Translations under genes and position numbers: made by a program
The notes under the pieces: generated by a model
What the model saw: the letters and a program-made list of their open reading frames with translations, nothing else
Databases searched by the model: none
What the model was told of the DNA's origin: nothing
Source of the DNA: Halobacterium hubeiense
Lineage (GTDB): Archaea; Halobacteriota; Halobacteria; Halobacteriales; Halobacteriaceae
Direction: 5' to 3'
NCBI RefSeq assembly: GCF_001488575.1
Contig: NZ_LN831305.1
Location: 48,460-112,459 of the forward strand
Length of the DNA: 64,000 nt
Shown here: positions 35,856 to 45,308 of the stretch, in pieces
Numbering within the stretch: position 1 is the first letter of the stretch
Layout: the number at the start of each line of letters is the position of its first letter

Positions 35856-36206
35856 TTAATTCCAGGCGAACACGAAGGTTTGCAACCATGTTTGTGCAGA
35901 GTCAGCAGTTGCGTGGCGGAAGTGAGTGGCGGACTGCTCAGTCCGGCGTTTCAGCTCTTTAAACAGGAGTTCGACAGCATTCCGATTTCCATGTGTGACG
36001 TGTTGAAATCGGAGATCAAGCTCGAATAATGCCGCTTTGAGCCACGGTGCGTCATCAACCAGAAACTCGGCATTTTCGACGTGATGTTTCTCACGTATTG
36101 GTCGCTTGAACATCCGAATCGCGGCTGCCGTCGTGTGAAGAAATACCGCGGTTCGTGTGCATATTCGGGAAACGGATTTTCGTCGCGTGTGACCCCACGG
36201 GCTCAC
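35856..36206 (-). pseudogene. IS6-family transposase remnant
   Basis: The C-terminal part of an IS6-type DDE transposase is recognisable: EFLVDDAPWLKAAL, FQHVTHGNRNAVELLFKEL, KRRTEQSATHFRHA. The frame ends with FAWN-stop where relatives continue with QLI: the next codons read TAA CTA ATC, so CAA has become TAA. The N-terminal domain and first catalytic Asp are missing or out of frame. This debris has cut off the type IIG gene. Confidence 0.75.
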
Positions 36207-36240
36207 GTATAGAACCGGGTAGACAAAGAGTGAGGTGTTA

Positions 36241-36945
36241 TTAGGAGATGACCTTTCTGTGCTTCAACGTAAAATCCCAGACGCTCGTATGGAGAATATT
36301 AATCGCCTCCTCAGCATCTTCAACAGCAGTCATTACATCTGATTTTGAATATAAATTCCCGCTTGAATCCTTCATGTGGGCTATATTATTCCGGAGTCTA
36401 TACGCTTCCCGAATTTTCCCCTTCTCACCTGCATCAATAACACCCGTAGAGAACAACCACCACTCGCGTTCCGTTTGAGGAAGACGCTCAACATGTTCTT
36501 CTACATTATTTGATACTCTATTTTCGTCTATCACGTTATCAAGGACAGCCTTGATGGACAACGTCTCGATGAGTGAGCCAACGAGGAGAAATAAGTCGTT
36601 AACGGGCCTTCGCAGAAGCACCGCCTCCATCCGCTCAAATATTTCTTCGTCGCTAAACCCATCTGGTACCTTCTCTCGAAGAGTCTGTGGTCCGTTCTCA
36701 ATCTCTTTCTTGAGGGAGTAAAACCGCTTAGTCTGGTAGCGGATAGATGGAGAACCATCGTCGTTAAGCTCGCTCATCCCTATCCTCGCTTGTTGCATCT
36801 TGTTTAGCGTGTATGACTTGGATTCATCGTCTTCTAGAGCTTGTTTAAGCCCTCCCGGGACACCAGTATATGCCTCAATAAATGCGTCCCATGGGTCCAT
36901 CTCAGTGCGTTCTTCCTCCTCTTCGCTAGGTTGACCACTGGTCAT
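36241..36945 (-). CDS. HEPN-like protein
   Basis: The 234-residue, mostly helical protein has RNNIAH near residue 185 (Rx4H, the HEPN RNase motif), inside IREAYRLRNNIAHMKD. An upstream helix pair (DLFLLVGSLIETLSIKAVLD) would complete the HEPN four-helix bundle. HEPN proteins act as RNases in toxin-antitoxin and abortive-infection systems. No MNT-type antitoxin lies beside it. Moderate GC and the position among IS remnants suggest an acquired gene. Mere structural similarity without nuclease activity remains possible. Confidence 0.6.
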   Translation of the reverse strand: MTSGQPSEEEEERTEMDPWDAFIEAYTGVPGGLKQALEDDESKSYTLNKMQQARIGMSELNDDGSPSIRYQTKRFYSLKKEIENGPQTLREKVPDGFSDEEIFERMEAVLLRRPVNDLFLLVGSLIETLSIKAVLDNVIDENRVSNNVEEHVERLPQTEREWWLFSTGVIDAGEKGKIREAYRLRNNIAHMKDSSGNLYSKSDVMTAVEDAEEAINILHTSVWDFTLKHRKVIS

Positions 36946-37115
36946 TTCCTGAAAATGTAGATTGGTCTAGTATCTAAATCTACTCCCGCAATTTGTGCGT
37001 GGCGAGTTATGCAGCCTCTGCTGGCGATACGGTGTGTTTTGGATTGGTGGCCTTAGCCACACCTGTCACAACCAACTGGCCGATTGAGTCCTCTCTGGTG
37101 GTTTCTGGGTAATCG

Positions 37116-38186
37116 CTAGGGCGTGTCGGTCGGTTTTCCGGTGGGGGCGGCAATATATTCTTGGAGGTCTTCGATTGCAGTTTCAAGATCGTTTATCCGT
37201 CGCCTGACTTGGGTCAACTGCCGCGTATCGGTGGTCGCGTTCCGGTGGGCATCTGATACCGCCGTTAGTCGTGTTTCGATCATCGACACCGCTTCGTCAT
37301 ACGTCTCCCAGTCTGGATTTCGGTAGAGTGTCGGGTTCACATATTGCTTCGACCGCGGGTTTGGACAGTCAACACGGAGTTGGACCCCACGGAGGTCGGA
37401 TTCCATGTTCATGAGACGCTTCACAATACGGTCCTCTGACTCGTCGCCAAACTGGGGGTCGTCCCGAACCCTGCGCTTGAGTTGTTGGACGACCTCCCCA
37501 CTGGTCTCAAGGCGTTCATAGTACGGATTTTCCTCCAGATCGGCTGCACTGTAGGCTGGCCGATCAACGAGTGGGTAACTGTCCAGGGAGTGGTTGCGGT
37601 CGTCCACGATGCGATACCAGCGTCGTCGCTCGCTGAGCAGCCAGACTGAGAGTTCACGCCCGTCTAGCTCGTGGGGATTGTTTCCCGGCATGAGGGGGAT
37701 GAGAAGCCGTTGATCGTATTCCTCGAGGCCGGGGTCAGTGATTTTCTGGTGCGCATCCCCGGTGTCGGATTTAATGTTGAGGTAGCCGGTTTTGCCGACG
37801 AGCGGATCAGGGGTGTTGACACCATCATCGGTAATATAGAGGGGGTTGACTGGAACGCTCTGGACGGTTACATCACGTATTTCGCCGCCGTCAATGGCTT
37901 GAGTCGGGATTGCTGGTTCAATGTAGAGTGAGTCGTCGTCAGGGCAGGTTGCATGGAGTACTGTGTCATCGGACTCTGGGTTGAGTGTGACCAGTGGGGA
38001 TGGTGTGTCGGTATCTGTTACCTCGGCGGTTGTGGTGACGGGGGTGTCGGACGATGTGGGTTGCCAGGTGATGGTGAGGACTGTTTCCGGGGGAATTGTT
38101 TTGAGGAGTTCGTGGTCCCGGTGATTGGATAGGGAGTTTTCGATTCCGGTGAGCGGGGATTGGGGTTGAGTGGAGGGGGTTGTCAT
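37116..38186 (-). CDS. Hypothetical protein with C-terminal coiled coil
   Basis: The 356-residue protein is beta-rich and Thr/Pro-rich in its first 150 residues. It then has a mixed region with VWLLSERRRWYRIVDD and QLKRRVRDDPQFGDESEDRIVKRL, and ends in a coiled coil (TRQLTQVRRRINDLETAIEDLQ). No family recognised. It is divergent from the wHTH gene at 38313 across a repeat-bearing promoter region. Confidence 0.6.
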   Translation of the reverse strand: MTTPSTQPQSPLTGIENSLSNHRDHELLKTIPPETVLTITWQPTSSDTPVTTTAEVTDTDTPSPLVTLNPESDDTVLHATCPDDDSLYIEPAIPTQAIDGGEIRDVTVQSVPVNPLYITDDGVNTPDPLVGKTGYLNIKSDTGDAHQKITDPGLEEYDQRLLIPLMPGNNPHELDGRELSVWLLSERRRWYRIVDDRNHSLDSYPLVDRPAYSAADLEENPYYERLETSGEVVQQLKRRVRDDPQFGDESEDRIVKRLMNMESDLRGVQLRVDCPNPRSKQYVNPTLYRNPDWETYDEAVSMIETRLTAVSDAHRNATTDTRQLTQVRRRINDLETAIEDLQEYIAAPTGKPTDTP

Positions 38187-38224
38187 TACGTGGGGGTTTG
38201 AACTAATTTGGTAAAAGGCTGTTC

Positions 38225-38258
38225 ACGATTCCGTTTAGTATAATAGACGATTCCGTTT
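38225..38258. repeat. Direct repeat ACGATTCCGTTT around a TATA-like site
   Basis: Two exact copies of ACGATTCCGTTT at 38225-38236 and 38247-38258, start-to-start 22 bp (two helical turns), flank TAGTATAATAG in the divergent promoter between 38186 and 38313. Likely operator of the wHTH repressor. Confidence 0.6.
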
Positions 38259-38312
38259 GTTTTGTTCTATACTTCGACAAGAGTAATAATGCGGCGTAAG
38301 AGGACAGAGACA

Positions 38313-38567
38313 ATGAGACAGCCCGGAGACTGGATGCAAAACCCCACTGACGACCGCATCCTCGAAGTCCTCGACTCCGGGCTTGAACTCGGCCCCGCCG
38401 CAATCGGCCACAACATCGACCGCTCACGATCCTGGGTAAGTCAACGCCTTAGTGTCCTCGTTGAACACGGGCTCGCAACCCAAACAACATCTGGATACTA
38501 CGCAATTACTGAGGACGGACGCCGCTACCTAACCGGGGAATTCGACGCCAGCAACCTCGATAACTAG
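38313..38567 (+). CDS. PhiH1-repressor-like winged-helix protein
   Basis: Starting at MRQPGDWMQNPTDD, the 84-residue protein has the typical haloarchaeal PhiH1-like wHTH: RILEVLDSGLELGPAAIGHNI, then SRSWVSQRLSVLVEHGL and wing SGYYAITEDGRRYL. ATGs at 38262 and 38289 are alternatives. It lies 91 bp before mcm and could control it. The direct repeats upstream suggest autoregulation. Confidence 0.85.
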   Translation: MRQPGDWMQNPTDDRILEVLDSGLELGPAAIGHNIDRSRSWVSQRLSVLVEHGLATQTTSGYYAITEDGRRYLTGEFDASNLDN

Positions 38568-38657
38568 GTTCTTGATTCTCGCTTGGGTTCAATCCCATGA
38601 CCGCTCAAGTTGGTCTGCTTGTAGGTAGTCCAGCAGATTTACCAAATTGACAAATAG

Positions 38658-40748
38658 ATGGCTAGTATGGCCCAGGCCGCCAATCAAGAACTTGTTGACC
38701 TTTTCGAGGAGTTCTACCGCCGATACTACAGCGACGACGTTGCGGAGCTCGCCCGCGAGTACCCCCGCGAGTCGAAGTCCCTCGAGTTGGACTGGCGGGA
38801 CCTCTACCAGATGGACCCCGACCTGGCCGACGACTACATCAACCACCCCGACGACCTCCGGGAGGCCGCCGAGGAAGCCCTCCGGCTGTACGACCTCCCC
38901 GTGGACGTCAGCCTCGGACGGGCCCACGTTCGGGTACACAATGTCTCTGAGACTGTCCCGATGGAGGACATCGATTCAGGGACAATCAACACGCTCGTTT
39001 CGGTGACCGGGACTGTCGACACAGCACATTCTACCCAGAGTATCGTTGAGCGTGCTGTCTTTGTCTGCCAACGCTGTGGGATGGAAACTGAGGTCCCACA
39101 ACCTGGACACACAGACGGGGATCTCCAGCAGCCGTATCAGTGCGAGTCCTGCGAGCGTCAAGGCCCATTCAAACTGGATTCTGACCGTTCCAAGTGGGTT
39201 GACCAGCAGAAATTCAAGCTCCGTGAATCCCCAATCGGGGATAAGAACGGCAAAGACATCGAGAGTATCCTCGCATTCGCCGAGGACGACATTACAGGGA
39301 CCGTTGATCCAGGCGACCAGATTACCGTAGTCGGTGTGGTCCGGATGAAGGATCCCGGTGAATACACAGCAGCCTCAATCTCGGATAAGTACATCGAGGT
39401 GAGCAGCATCGAACCCGCCGACCCTCTCGAAGAGATCGAGATTTCCACGTCAGAGGAACAGCAGATCACGGATTTGGCGAATACCAGTGATGTTATCGAG
39501 CGACTGTGTGATTCGTTTGCGCCGTCGGTCCACGGCTACGAGGAACAGAAGTTAGCCCTTCTTCTGCAACTCTTCGGTGGTGTCGACAAGGACCTCCCAG
39601 ATGGCGCTCAAATCCGAGGGGACATCCACGTCTTCCTCGTTGGGGATCCCGGCTCGGCGAAGACACGGCTACTGCAAGCGACAACGAAACTCGCGCCGAA
39701 AGCGCTCCGAACGAATGGCACGCGGACGACGAGTGCGGGGTTAACCGCAGCAGCTACACGAACGAGTGATGGGACAAGCGCGTGGGAACTTGAGGCGGGG
39801 CCTGTCGTTCTGGCTGACGAGGGCCATCTCGCAGTCGACGATCTTGATCATATGCCGGAGGAGGTGAGTGCCAACCTCTACGAGCCGATGGAAGAACAGA
39901 CGGTTTCGGTCTCGAAAGGCGACGCCAACGATGTCCTCTCGGCCCGCACATCAATCACAGCGGCAGCGAACCCGAAGTACGGGCGGTTCGACCAGTACGA
40001 ACCACTAGGAGAGCAAATCAATCTGCCGCCCGCCCTAATGTCGCGGTTCGATCTCATCTTCACTCACATCGATAGCGTGGATGAGGCGGGGGATTCGGAG
40101 GTTGCGTCGCATATTCTCGACGTCAACCACGTCGGTGAGCTCCGCGCTCAGAATCTGTCTACGGAGAGTGAGACGGAAGATGATCTTCGGAAGTCTGTTG
40201 AGCCGGAGATTGAGCTTTCGCTTCTCCGGAAGTATATCGCGTACGCTCGGCGGAACTGCGTCCCGACGTTGACACCAGAAGCAAAGGAGACTATCGAGGA
40301 GTTTTACGTGGATCTGCGGTCGAACGGGGCGGACGAAGATGCTCCTGTGCCGGTTTCAGCGAGACAGCTCGAAGCGATTGTTCGGTTGGCAGAAGCCTCC
40401 GCGAGAATGCGTCTCTCCGACACTGTTGATCAGGAGGACGCTGACCGTGTCGTTGCACTTGCTCGGAGTGCGCTTCAGGATATCGGGGTTGATCCTGAGA
40501 CTGGTAGTTTCGACGCTGATGTTGTTGAGCAGGGGAAATCCGGTGAGCAGATGGAGACTGAGGACGTGATTTGTCGTATTGTTGGGCAGCTTGAAGAGGA
40601 ATATGATGAGGGCGCACCAATAGAGGCAGTTGTCAAGCATGCCGAACAGAGAGGAGTCTCCGCTGAAAAGGCTCAACACGTTCTAGAGAAGCAAAAAGAG
40701 AAAGGAGAAATGTATCAGCCGAACGCAGACCACCTGCGTTCAATCTGA
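38658..40748 (+). CDS. mcm: Plasmid MCM replicative helicase with Walker B variant
   Basis: The 696-residue protein has the MCM N domain with a zinc finger (CQRC then CESC, about residues 135-170), the AAA+ core and a C-terminal wHTH. Walker A is GDPGSAKT (329-336), the Arg finger SRFD and sensor 1 AAANP are intact. Walker B reads AVDDLDHM (392-399), where other MCMs have the catalytic Glu (IDE), so position 395 is Asp. The helicase domain order matches chromosomal MCM, but sequence is divergent, in keeping with an extrachromosomal copy. It may unwind the replicon's origin with Orc at 61.6 kb. The start at 38658 could instead be 38667. Confidence 0.92.
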   Translation: MASMAQAANQELVDLFEEFYRRYYSDDVAELAREYPRESKSLELDWRDLYQMDPDLADDYINHPDDLREAAEEALRLYDLPVDVSLGRAHVRVHNVSETVPMEDIDSGTINTLVSVTGTVDTAHSTQSIVERAVFVCQRCGMETEVPQPGHTDGDLQQPYQCESCERQGPFKLDSDRSKWVDQQKFKLRESPIGDKNGKDIESILAFAEDDITGTVDPGDQITVVGVVRMKDPGEYTAASISDKYIEVSSIEPADPLEEIEISTSEEQQITDLANTSDVIERLCDSFAPSVHGYEEQKLALLLQLFGGVDKDLPDGAQIRGDIHVFLVGDPGSAKTRLLQATTKLAPKALRTNGTRTTSAGLTAAATRTSDGTSAWELEAGPVVLADEGHLAVDDLDHMPEEVSANLYEPMEEQTVSVSKGDANDVLSARTSITAAANPKYGRFDQYEPLGEQINLPPALMSRFDLIFTHIDSVDEAGDSEVASHILDVNHVGELRAQNLSTESETEDDLRKSVEPEIELSLLRKYIAYARRNCVPTLTPEAKETIEEFYVDLRSNGADEDAPVPVSARQLEAIVRLAEASARMRLSDTVDQEDADRVVALARSALQDIGVDPETGSFDADVVEQGKSGEQMETEDVICRIVGQLEEEYDEGAPIEAVVKHAEQRGVSAEKAQHVLEKQKEKGEMYQPNADHLRSI

Positions 40749-40927
40749 AAATCTCCGTCGTGACAATATCGTATATATGACTGTTTGCGGGCTTAGCTTA
40801 CTCTATAATATCCCCAGAAGTGTTTGCTCATATCTCTTGGTTCGATGTGAATAAAGCCCGGCTCTATCCGTTGATGCAACAAAGACTCCAATCCTACTAT
40901 ATCTCAACTGTACTGTAGGTTATCTAA

Positions 40928-43024
40928 TCAACGAGTAGGCGCGTAGTGGTCCTCTGGTGGGTCGAGGAACACGCCTTCTGGTTCGTATTCATGGTGGGGA
41001 GCCCCCTCCATCTGGTACACCCACAAGAGGTAGTCCCCTATCCCTATTTTTTCGCTGGCACCCCAGTTGGTATGCTTAAACCCAACTTGCATCTCGGCTT
41101 TCCACAACTCTGCTCCTTGGCGGATAAGATGTGCTGCTAAACTGGATCTGAGATTAGATATTATTCCGTGATGGTCTATCCTGGCTGCCTCCGCGATTGT
41201 GCGTACTCGTGTTTTAATTCCTCCTGCATTGATTTGGTCTAGAGTGACTATCTGGGATTCTTGATGCCACTTCAATAGTCCTTCGAGGGGGAGATCCTCC
41301 GCTCCACTGGAGTCTGGGGGGTGCCATTTTATTGGGAGCCTAAGAACCCAGTCGTCAGTTGTCTCGAGGTGTTCAGATGGTACAATAATTAGTGTATCAC
41401 GCTTATCACTATGTAGCCTGTCAAGCCATTCTGTACTGAACTCTCCCAGCAAAGGCTGTGTAAGGCCAGTAAAAGCTGCGAGAAGCCCAATAATACTAGT
41501 GACGGGATTTTTTTGTTGAATAGCAGCCTCAACGAAGTCGGCGTACTCTTGTTTTCTCAGCGGGACTCGAGTGTGTGGCACCAGGTTTGCTCGGACACAA
41601 GCCTGCCACCACCACCCGAATCTGTCGCGGTATACTTGGGGACTATATTTTCCAGAGATTGCCATTTCACGCTGCGTCGGCGCTCGACGACCATCTGCGA
41701 GCCGCTGGAGTTCAGTCAGCAGTTGTTCATCTGAGTAGTGGTTGTAACATGGTGGATCACATCCAGCAGCTTCGACCGCGTCGCTCCAGGTCCCGAATCG
41801 CTGGATGACTGTTCTCGCCGTGTACGTTCCCCTCTCTGTGTATTCGGGAGAAGTAGGTGCATTCCCTTGTTCGTCGGCAGTTTCTCGAATATCGGCCAAC
41901 AGTTCTGTATCGGCAATATCCCGATACACAGTTGGCTCGTAGCCAGCGGCCTTGATAGCGCTGTTGTACCCTCCAAATCGTCGATGAAGTGTGCCTGAAT
42001 GGAATTCCCCGTGTTCGTCGTACTGCCGACTCGTTGGGATTTCCTCAAGTTCATCGACGACATTCTGTAGGTCAGTCAGTAACACGTCGTCAGCAACATT
42101 GCACTCACGGACAGGCTCGAAACCAGCTGTCCTGATAGCATTATTGTAACTGCCAAAATGATATTTCAGACTATTTGAACTATATTCTCCATGGGTATTG
42201 TACTGCTCATATGTAGGTGGTCCCCCCACTTCTTCAGCAACTCTCTGGACGTCAAGTAGCAATTCAGTGTCCGTGATGGGTTGCTTCCGATTCGGTTCAT
42301 GCCCAATCTCTTCGAGAGCAGCAGCAAAACTCCCAAACTGATGTGTGAGCGTATCTCCATGGTATATCCCGAATTCACTGTACTGGTCTTTTGTCGGTGT
42401 TTCCCCGAGTTTATCAGCAACCTCTACGAGATCAATTAGCAGGTCCTCAGCTGGAATAGAGTAATAGGTGTTCACTTCGAATCCGGCAGCTTTGAGGGCA
42501 TTATTGTATGATCCGAACTCATCGGTGAGAAGGTCAAGACTGTATTTCCCATATTCACTGAACTGGTGTGCAGTCGGAACCTCATTGAGGTCTGAAGCGA
42601 TTTGACGCAGATTAGACAGCAGCTCATCTTTTGAGATATCTCTGTGCCTGTTCGGCTTGTACCCTGCTGCCTCAAGTGCGTCATTATAGCTCCCGAATGC
42701 GCGAACCAGCGTATTCGAAGCGTGCTCCCCATATTTGCGGTATTGGAGTTGTGTTGGTGTCTCACCGATATGCTCGGCAACCGCTTGGATATCAGTGATG
42801 AGTGCTTCGGTGGAAATCTGGCAATCTGGATCAGCAACTTGCTGATTCGGTTTAAGCCCAGCAGCCTCAATCGCGTCGTTGTAACTCCCGAAGTGGTTCT
42901 TGAGGGGTGCGTAGCTGTACTCGCCATGCGCCCGATATTGTGCTACCGTCGGCGCCTCTCCAACCATGTCGGCAACTGCCTGAAGATCGGCGACGAGTTT
43001 TTCCTCAGGTATTTTCGAACCCAT
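40928..43024 (-). CDS. Eight HNH-associated repeats fused to a degenerate tyrosine-integrase domain
   Basis: Residues of about 6-485 are eight tandem units of about 60 residues (pattern LL-DLQ-VAE--GE-PT--QY--HGEYS--TL---FGSYN-AI-AAG--P), the repeat that accompanies homing nucleases in haloarchaea and probably binds DNA. The last 200 residues resemble a tyrosine recombinase: FTGLTQPLL aligns with TGLRxxE, and NLRSSLAAHLIRQG with HxLRHTFATHLL. The first catalytic Arg is Thr and the box-II His is Asn, so the recombinase should be inactive. It lies 5 bp after the integrase gene on the same strand, so the two are probably co-made. Confidence 0.75.
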   Translation of the reverse strand: MGSKIPEEKLVADLQAVADMVGEAPTVAQYRAHGEYSYAPLKNHFGSYNDAIEAAGLKPNQQVADPDCQISTEALITDIQAVAEHIGETPTQLQYRKYGEHASNTLVRAFGSYNDALEAAGYKPNRHRDISKDELLSNLRQIASDLNEVPTAHQFSEYGKYSLDLLTDEFGSYNNALKAAGFEVNTYYSIPAEDLLIDLVEVADKLGETPTKDQYSEFGIYHGDTLTHQFGSFAAALEEIGHEPNRKQPITDTELLLDVQRVAEEVGGPPTYEQYNTHGEYSSNSLKYHFGSYNNAIRTAGFEPVRECNVADDVLLTDLQNVVDELEEIPTSRQYDEHGEFHSGTLHRRFGGYNSAIKAAGYEPTVYRDIADTELLADIRETADEQGNAPTSPEYTERGTYTARTVIQRFGTWSDAVEAAGCDPPCYNHYSDEQLLTELQRLADGRRAPTQREMAISGKYSPQVYRDRFGWWWQACVRANLVPHTRVPLRKQEYADFVEAAIQQKNPVTSIIGLLAAFTGLTQPLLGEFSTEWLDRLHSDKRDTLIIVPSEHLETTDDWVLRLPIKWHPPDSSGAEDLPLEGLLKWHQESQIVTLDQINAGGIKTRVRTIAEAARIDHHGIISNLRSSLAAHLIRQGAELWKAEMQVGFKHTNWGASEKIGIGDYLLWVYQMEGAPHHEYEPEGVFLDPPEDHYAPTR

Positions 43025-43029
43025 CCGTG

Positions 43030-43851
43030 TTAGAACATATCTTTGTCCTTATCCTTGTCCAGTTCATCGCGTGCGAACTGAACATACCTGTAGAACGTCT
43101 CTTCGAGTTTGTGGCCGGTCTTGGTCATCGCATAAGCTGTCTCCGTGTCGTTCCGTGCTAACTGCGTACAAAATGATGCACGAAGGTCATGTGCGATTAA
43201 GTCGGGTATTCTGTTCCCCTCCTCGTCGGCTCCGAAGTCTCGTATCTGATCTGACGGTACTCCTTCATTCAGGAGTCGCTGTTTCCGCATTGTCGGATTG
43301 ATCTCAGATTTGGCACCAACTGCCCGAACAGCTCTACTTCCGAACCCTTTGGAAAAACCGTCCTTACCACCTGCCTGTATCATCTTGAATCCGTACTCAG
43401 CACCTTCTGGTGCAGCTGGGTCGGAAAGTGCAAAATACCTCTCGCACCGGTCTTTCAGTCCAAAGTACTCTGTCTCATCGGTTACGTGGTTGGTCCAGTA
43501 GTTCGGAATGAGCAATTGGCGGCCCGCAGATGCCTGCGTTTTTGGTGTGTATCCACCGTTTCCTGCCCTCTCACAAGCGCCACAGAGGCCAGTATTCGTC
43601 GTCTTCCGCGCTTCATCTATTTCTTTTCGGCACTCGTCGTAATCAGGGATGTTGAGGTACAAATCAGTTCCCCGGTATGTGAACCAATCTCGATGTGTAT
43701 GTCCGGCCGTATCATTTCTTATACCAGTTCCCAGAAAAAGGTGAGATGTCATCGCCTTGTGTGGATCTAGATCCACTTCGTCGCTTGTGAGGACGTCGAC
43801 GAAGGCATCTTGCCGCTTCTTGTGAAGTGGAATCGCATTACGGCGGGACAT
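43030..43851 (-). CDS. Tyrosine recombinase (integrase)
   Basis: The C-terminal catalytic elements are visible: an early Arg in LFLGTGIRNDT, then HDLRASFCTQLA (HxxR), TGHKLEETFYRY (GH(K) and the nucleophile Tyr). A Cys-containing insert (CGACERAG) lies between. Start MSRRNAIPLHKK at 43851 is preferred; 43914 is possible. The usual N-terminal core-binding domain seems short. Upstream leftward frames (about 43900-44230, e.g. AMALRYFVEKYRNRENYMSD) may be its shifted remains. It probably integrates or resolves the replicon with the downstream repeat protein. Confidence 0.8.
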   Translation of the reverse strand: MSRRNAIPLHKKRQDAFVDVLTSDEVDLDPHKAMTSHLFLGTGIRNDTAGHTHRDWFTYRGTDLYLNIPDYDECRKEIDEARKTTNTGLCGACERAGNGGYTPKTQASAGRQLLIPNYWTNHVTDETEYFGLKDRCERYFALSDPAAPEGAEYGFKMIQAGGKDGFSKGFGSRAVRAVGAKSEINPTMRKQRLLNEGVPSDQIRDFGADEEGNRIPDLIAHDLRASFCTQLARNDTETAYAMTKTGHKLEETFYRYVQFARDELDKDKDKDMF

Positions 43852-44486
43852 ATATTCGTTATAGGACAAGTAGGTATATCGTAGTGAAAAATCCTTTGGG
43901 GTGAAGTATCGCAATATGATTCTTCAAATTCTCGGCTCTCAGGATTTGCTTCTCTTATATCGGACATGTAATTTTCTCTATTGCGATACTTTTCCACGAA
44001 GTATCGTAATGCCATCGCCACTGTATAAGAATAAGAATGTTTTATTTGCCGCCCGATTTGACCCAATATATCATTAAGTATACAACAGAGATTCTGTAAT
44101 AGATTCGCACCCGTGTAGAACGACGGCCAGAATTTGACATCGGATGAGATATTTAGCAGGACTTTGGACCCTATTTTATTGATGCGGACACACTCCTCCA
44201 TACTATCGAACGCGTTGCGTTCTCCTCTCAAGAACTGCCACGTAGGAACTGACTGTTCATCGATCCACGCCTAGATTGCGACCATAGCCTCCAAACCCGC
44301 CATCACGGAACTCCTCTCTGTCTAGACTGCGGTACTACACTCAAACGGAACGAGACCAGTCGACGGATGTACTAGCCCTTCGGCGCACGCTGACCCTCCA
44401 GAGACCTTGTTGAATGTTGCGCTGAGCTGATATTTCCGCTCCGCAGGAGTGCAATAGCCGACGTCTTTCGCGCTGAAAAACCCCTC
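43852..44486. other. AT-rich tract upstream of the integrase
   Basis: No firm gene. A leftward frame through about 43920-44230 with haloarchaeal-like stretches may be a shifted integrase N terminus. No tRNA gene or clear attachment repeat is visible here. Confidence 0.35.
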
Positions 44487-44687
44487 TTACCTGACGTATC
44501 CTTGTTTTTCTACCCTGGTGGCCTCCTCCTCGTTGACTCGTCGTACCTTTGCTTCGTGGACTCGAGTACATTTACTGCCAGGGCATCCAGTCAATCGGTC
44601 TACTCTCATTTCATCTGCCTCGTCGTCGTAGATCCACGCAACAGTTTTGTTGCAGTCTGGGCATTTGTATTCAACCTGAAGGGGCAT
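44487..44687 (-). CDS. Small zinc-ribbon protein
   Basis: The 66-residue protein has CPDCNKTVAW, then CPGSKC, i.e. two Cys pairs of a ribbon, with basic C-terminal residues. Probably binds zinc and possibly nucleic acid. No family recognised. Overlapping frames on this strand have poor composition. Confidence 0.6.
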   Translation of the reverse strand: MPLQVEYKCPDCNKTVAWIYDDEADEMRVDRLTGCPGSKCTRVHEAKVRRVNEEEATRVEKQGYVR

Positions 44688-44934
44688 CGGTTGTGGTGTT
44701 TCTGAAGACGGTTGTGTGGTTATCTTCTACGCTATGGCCGGTTGGTCGCTTGCTACGGCAGTTGTTGTGCTTGATCTGTGGGCTGGCCTCTGTTGTGCTT
44801 CTGGGTTATTCTGGAGAGATGAATTAAACTTGTGCAATATGCACATGCATAGTCGGTTGGCTAACTCGGGTGGTATTATGCGTATGAATGGGTACTTTGC
44901 ACACGGATTTCGCACAGTCATTATACGCAAGCTG

Positions 44935-45150
44935 ATGGACGAACGCGATCTGCGGCCAGCAGACAAAGCTATCCTCGATGTCTTGAGCCAAGGCCGTGCG
45001 ACCAAAGGCCTCCTCGTTGATGAGACCGGCTACTCCCGTAACACCGTCTACAATCGTCTTGAAGTCCTCCAAGCAGCCGGCCACGTACGACTCGTCCACG
45101 AACCCACTCGATTATTCGAGCTCGCCTCAGACCCGCGAGACAGCAACTAG
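44935..45150 (+). CDS. Small winged-helix protein
   Basis: The start MDERDLRPADKAIL at 44935 is chosen because upstream residues are membrane-like noise. The 71-residue product is a minimal wHTH: AILDVLSQGRATKGLLVDET, GYSRNTVYNRLEVLQAAGHV, wing LVHEPTRLFEL. A TTTCGCACAG motif just upstream (44908) resembles the iterons near 46.2 kb. Probable regulator. Confidence 0.7.
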   Translation: MDERDLRPADKAILDVLSQGRATKGLLVDETGYSRNTVYNRLEVLQAAGHVRLVHEPTRLFELASDPRDSN

Positions 45151-45308
45151 CCACGACGGCTTGCCAGTCGACCGCAACCTCAAAAAAGCCAGTACCCAGC
45201 TAGCCGGCCTCCATAGCAGCTGGCTCGACGACGCAACTGTGGATCAAACAGCTTGGAACGCGCCCTTTGACACCCGCACTGTAGCCTGTCCTGGGCCTCT
45301 GGGTGTTG

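Noticed and set aside
40928..43024. CRISPR-like array suggested by regular repeats
   Set aside because: The regularity is at protein level (about 60 residues per unit); the DNA repeats are diverged and lie within one open frame.
43767..44231. 154-residue leftward frame as a separate gene
   Set aside because: Overlaps the integrase start; the plausible part looks like a shifted integrase N terminus, so it is only mentioned there.
44232..44486. tRNA attachment site for the integrase
   Set aside because: No tRNA-like fold or repeated core was found near the integrase.
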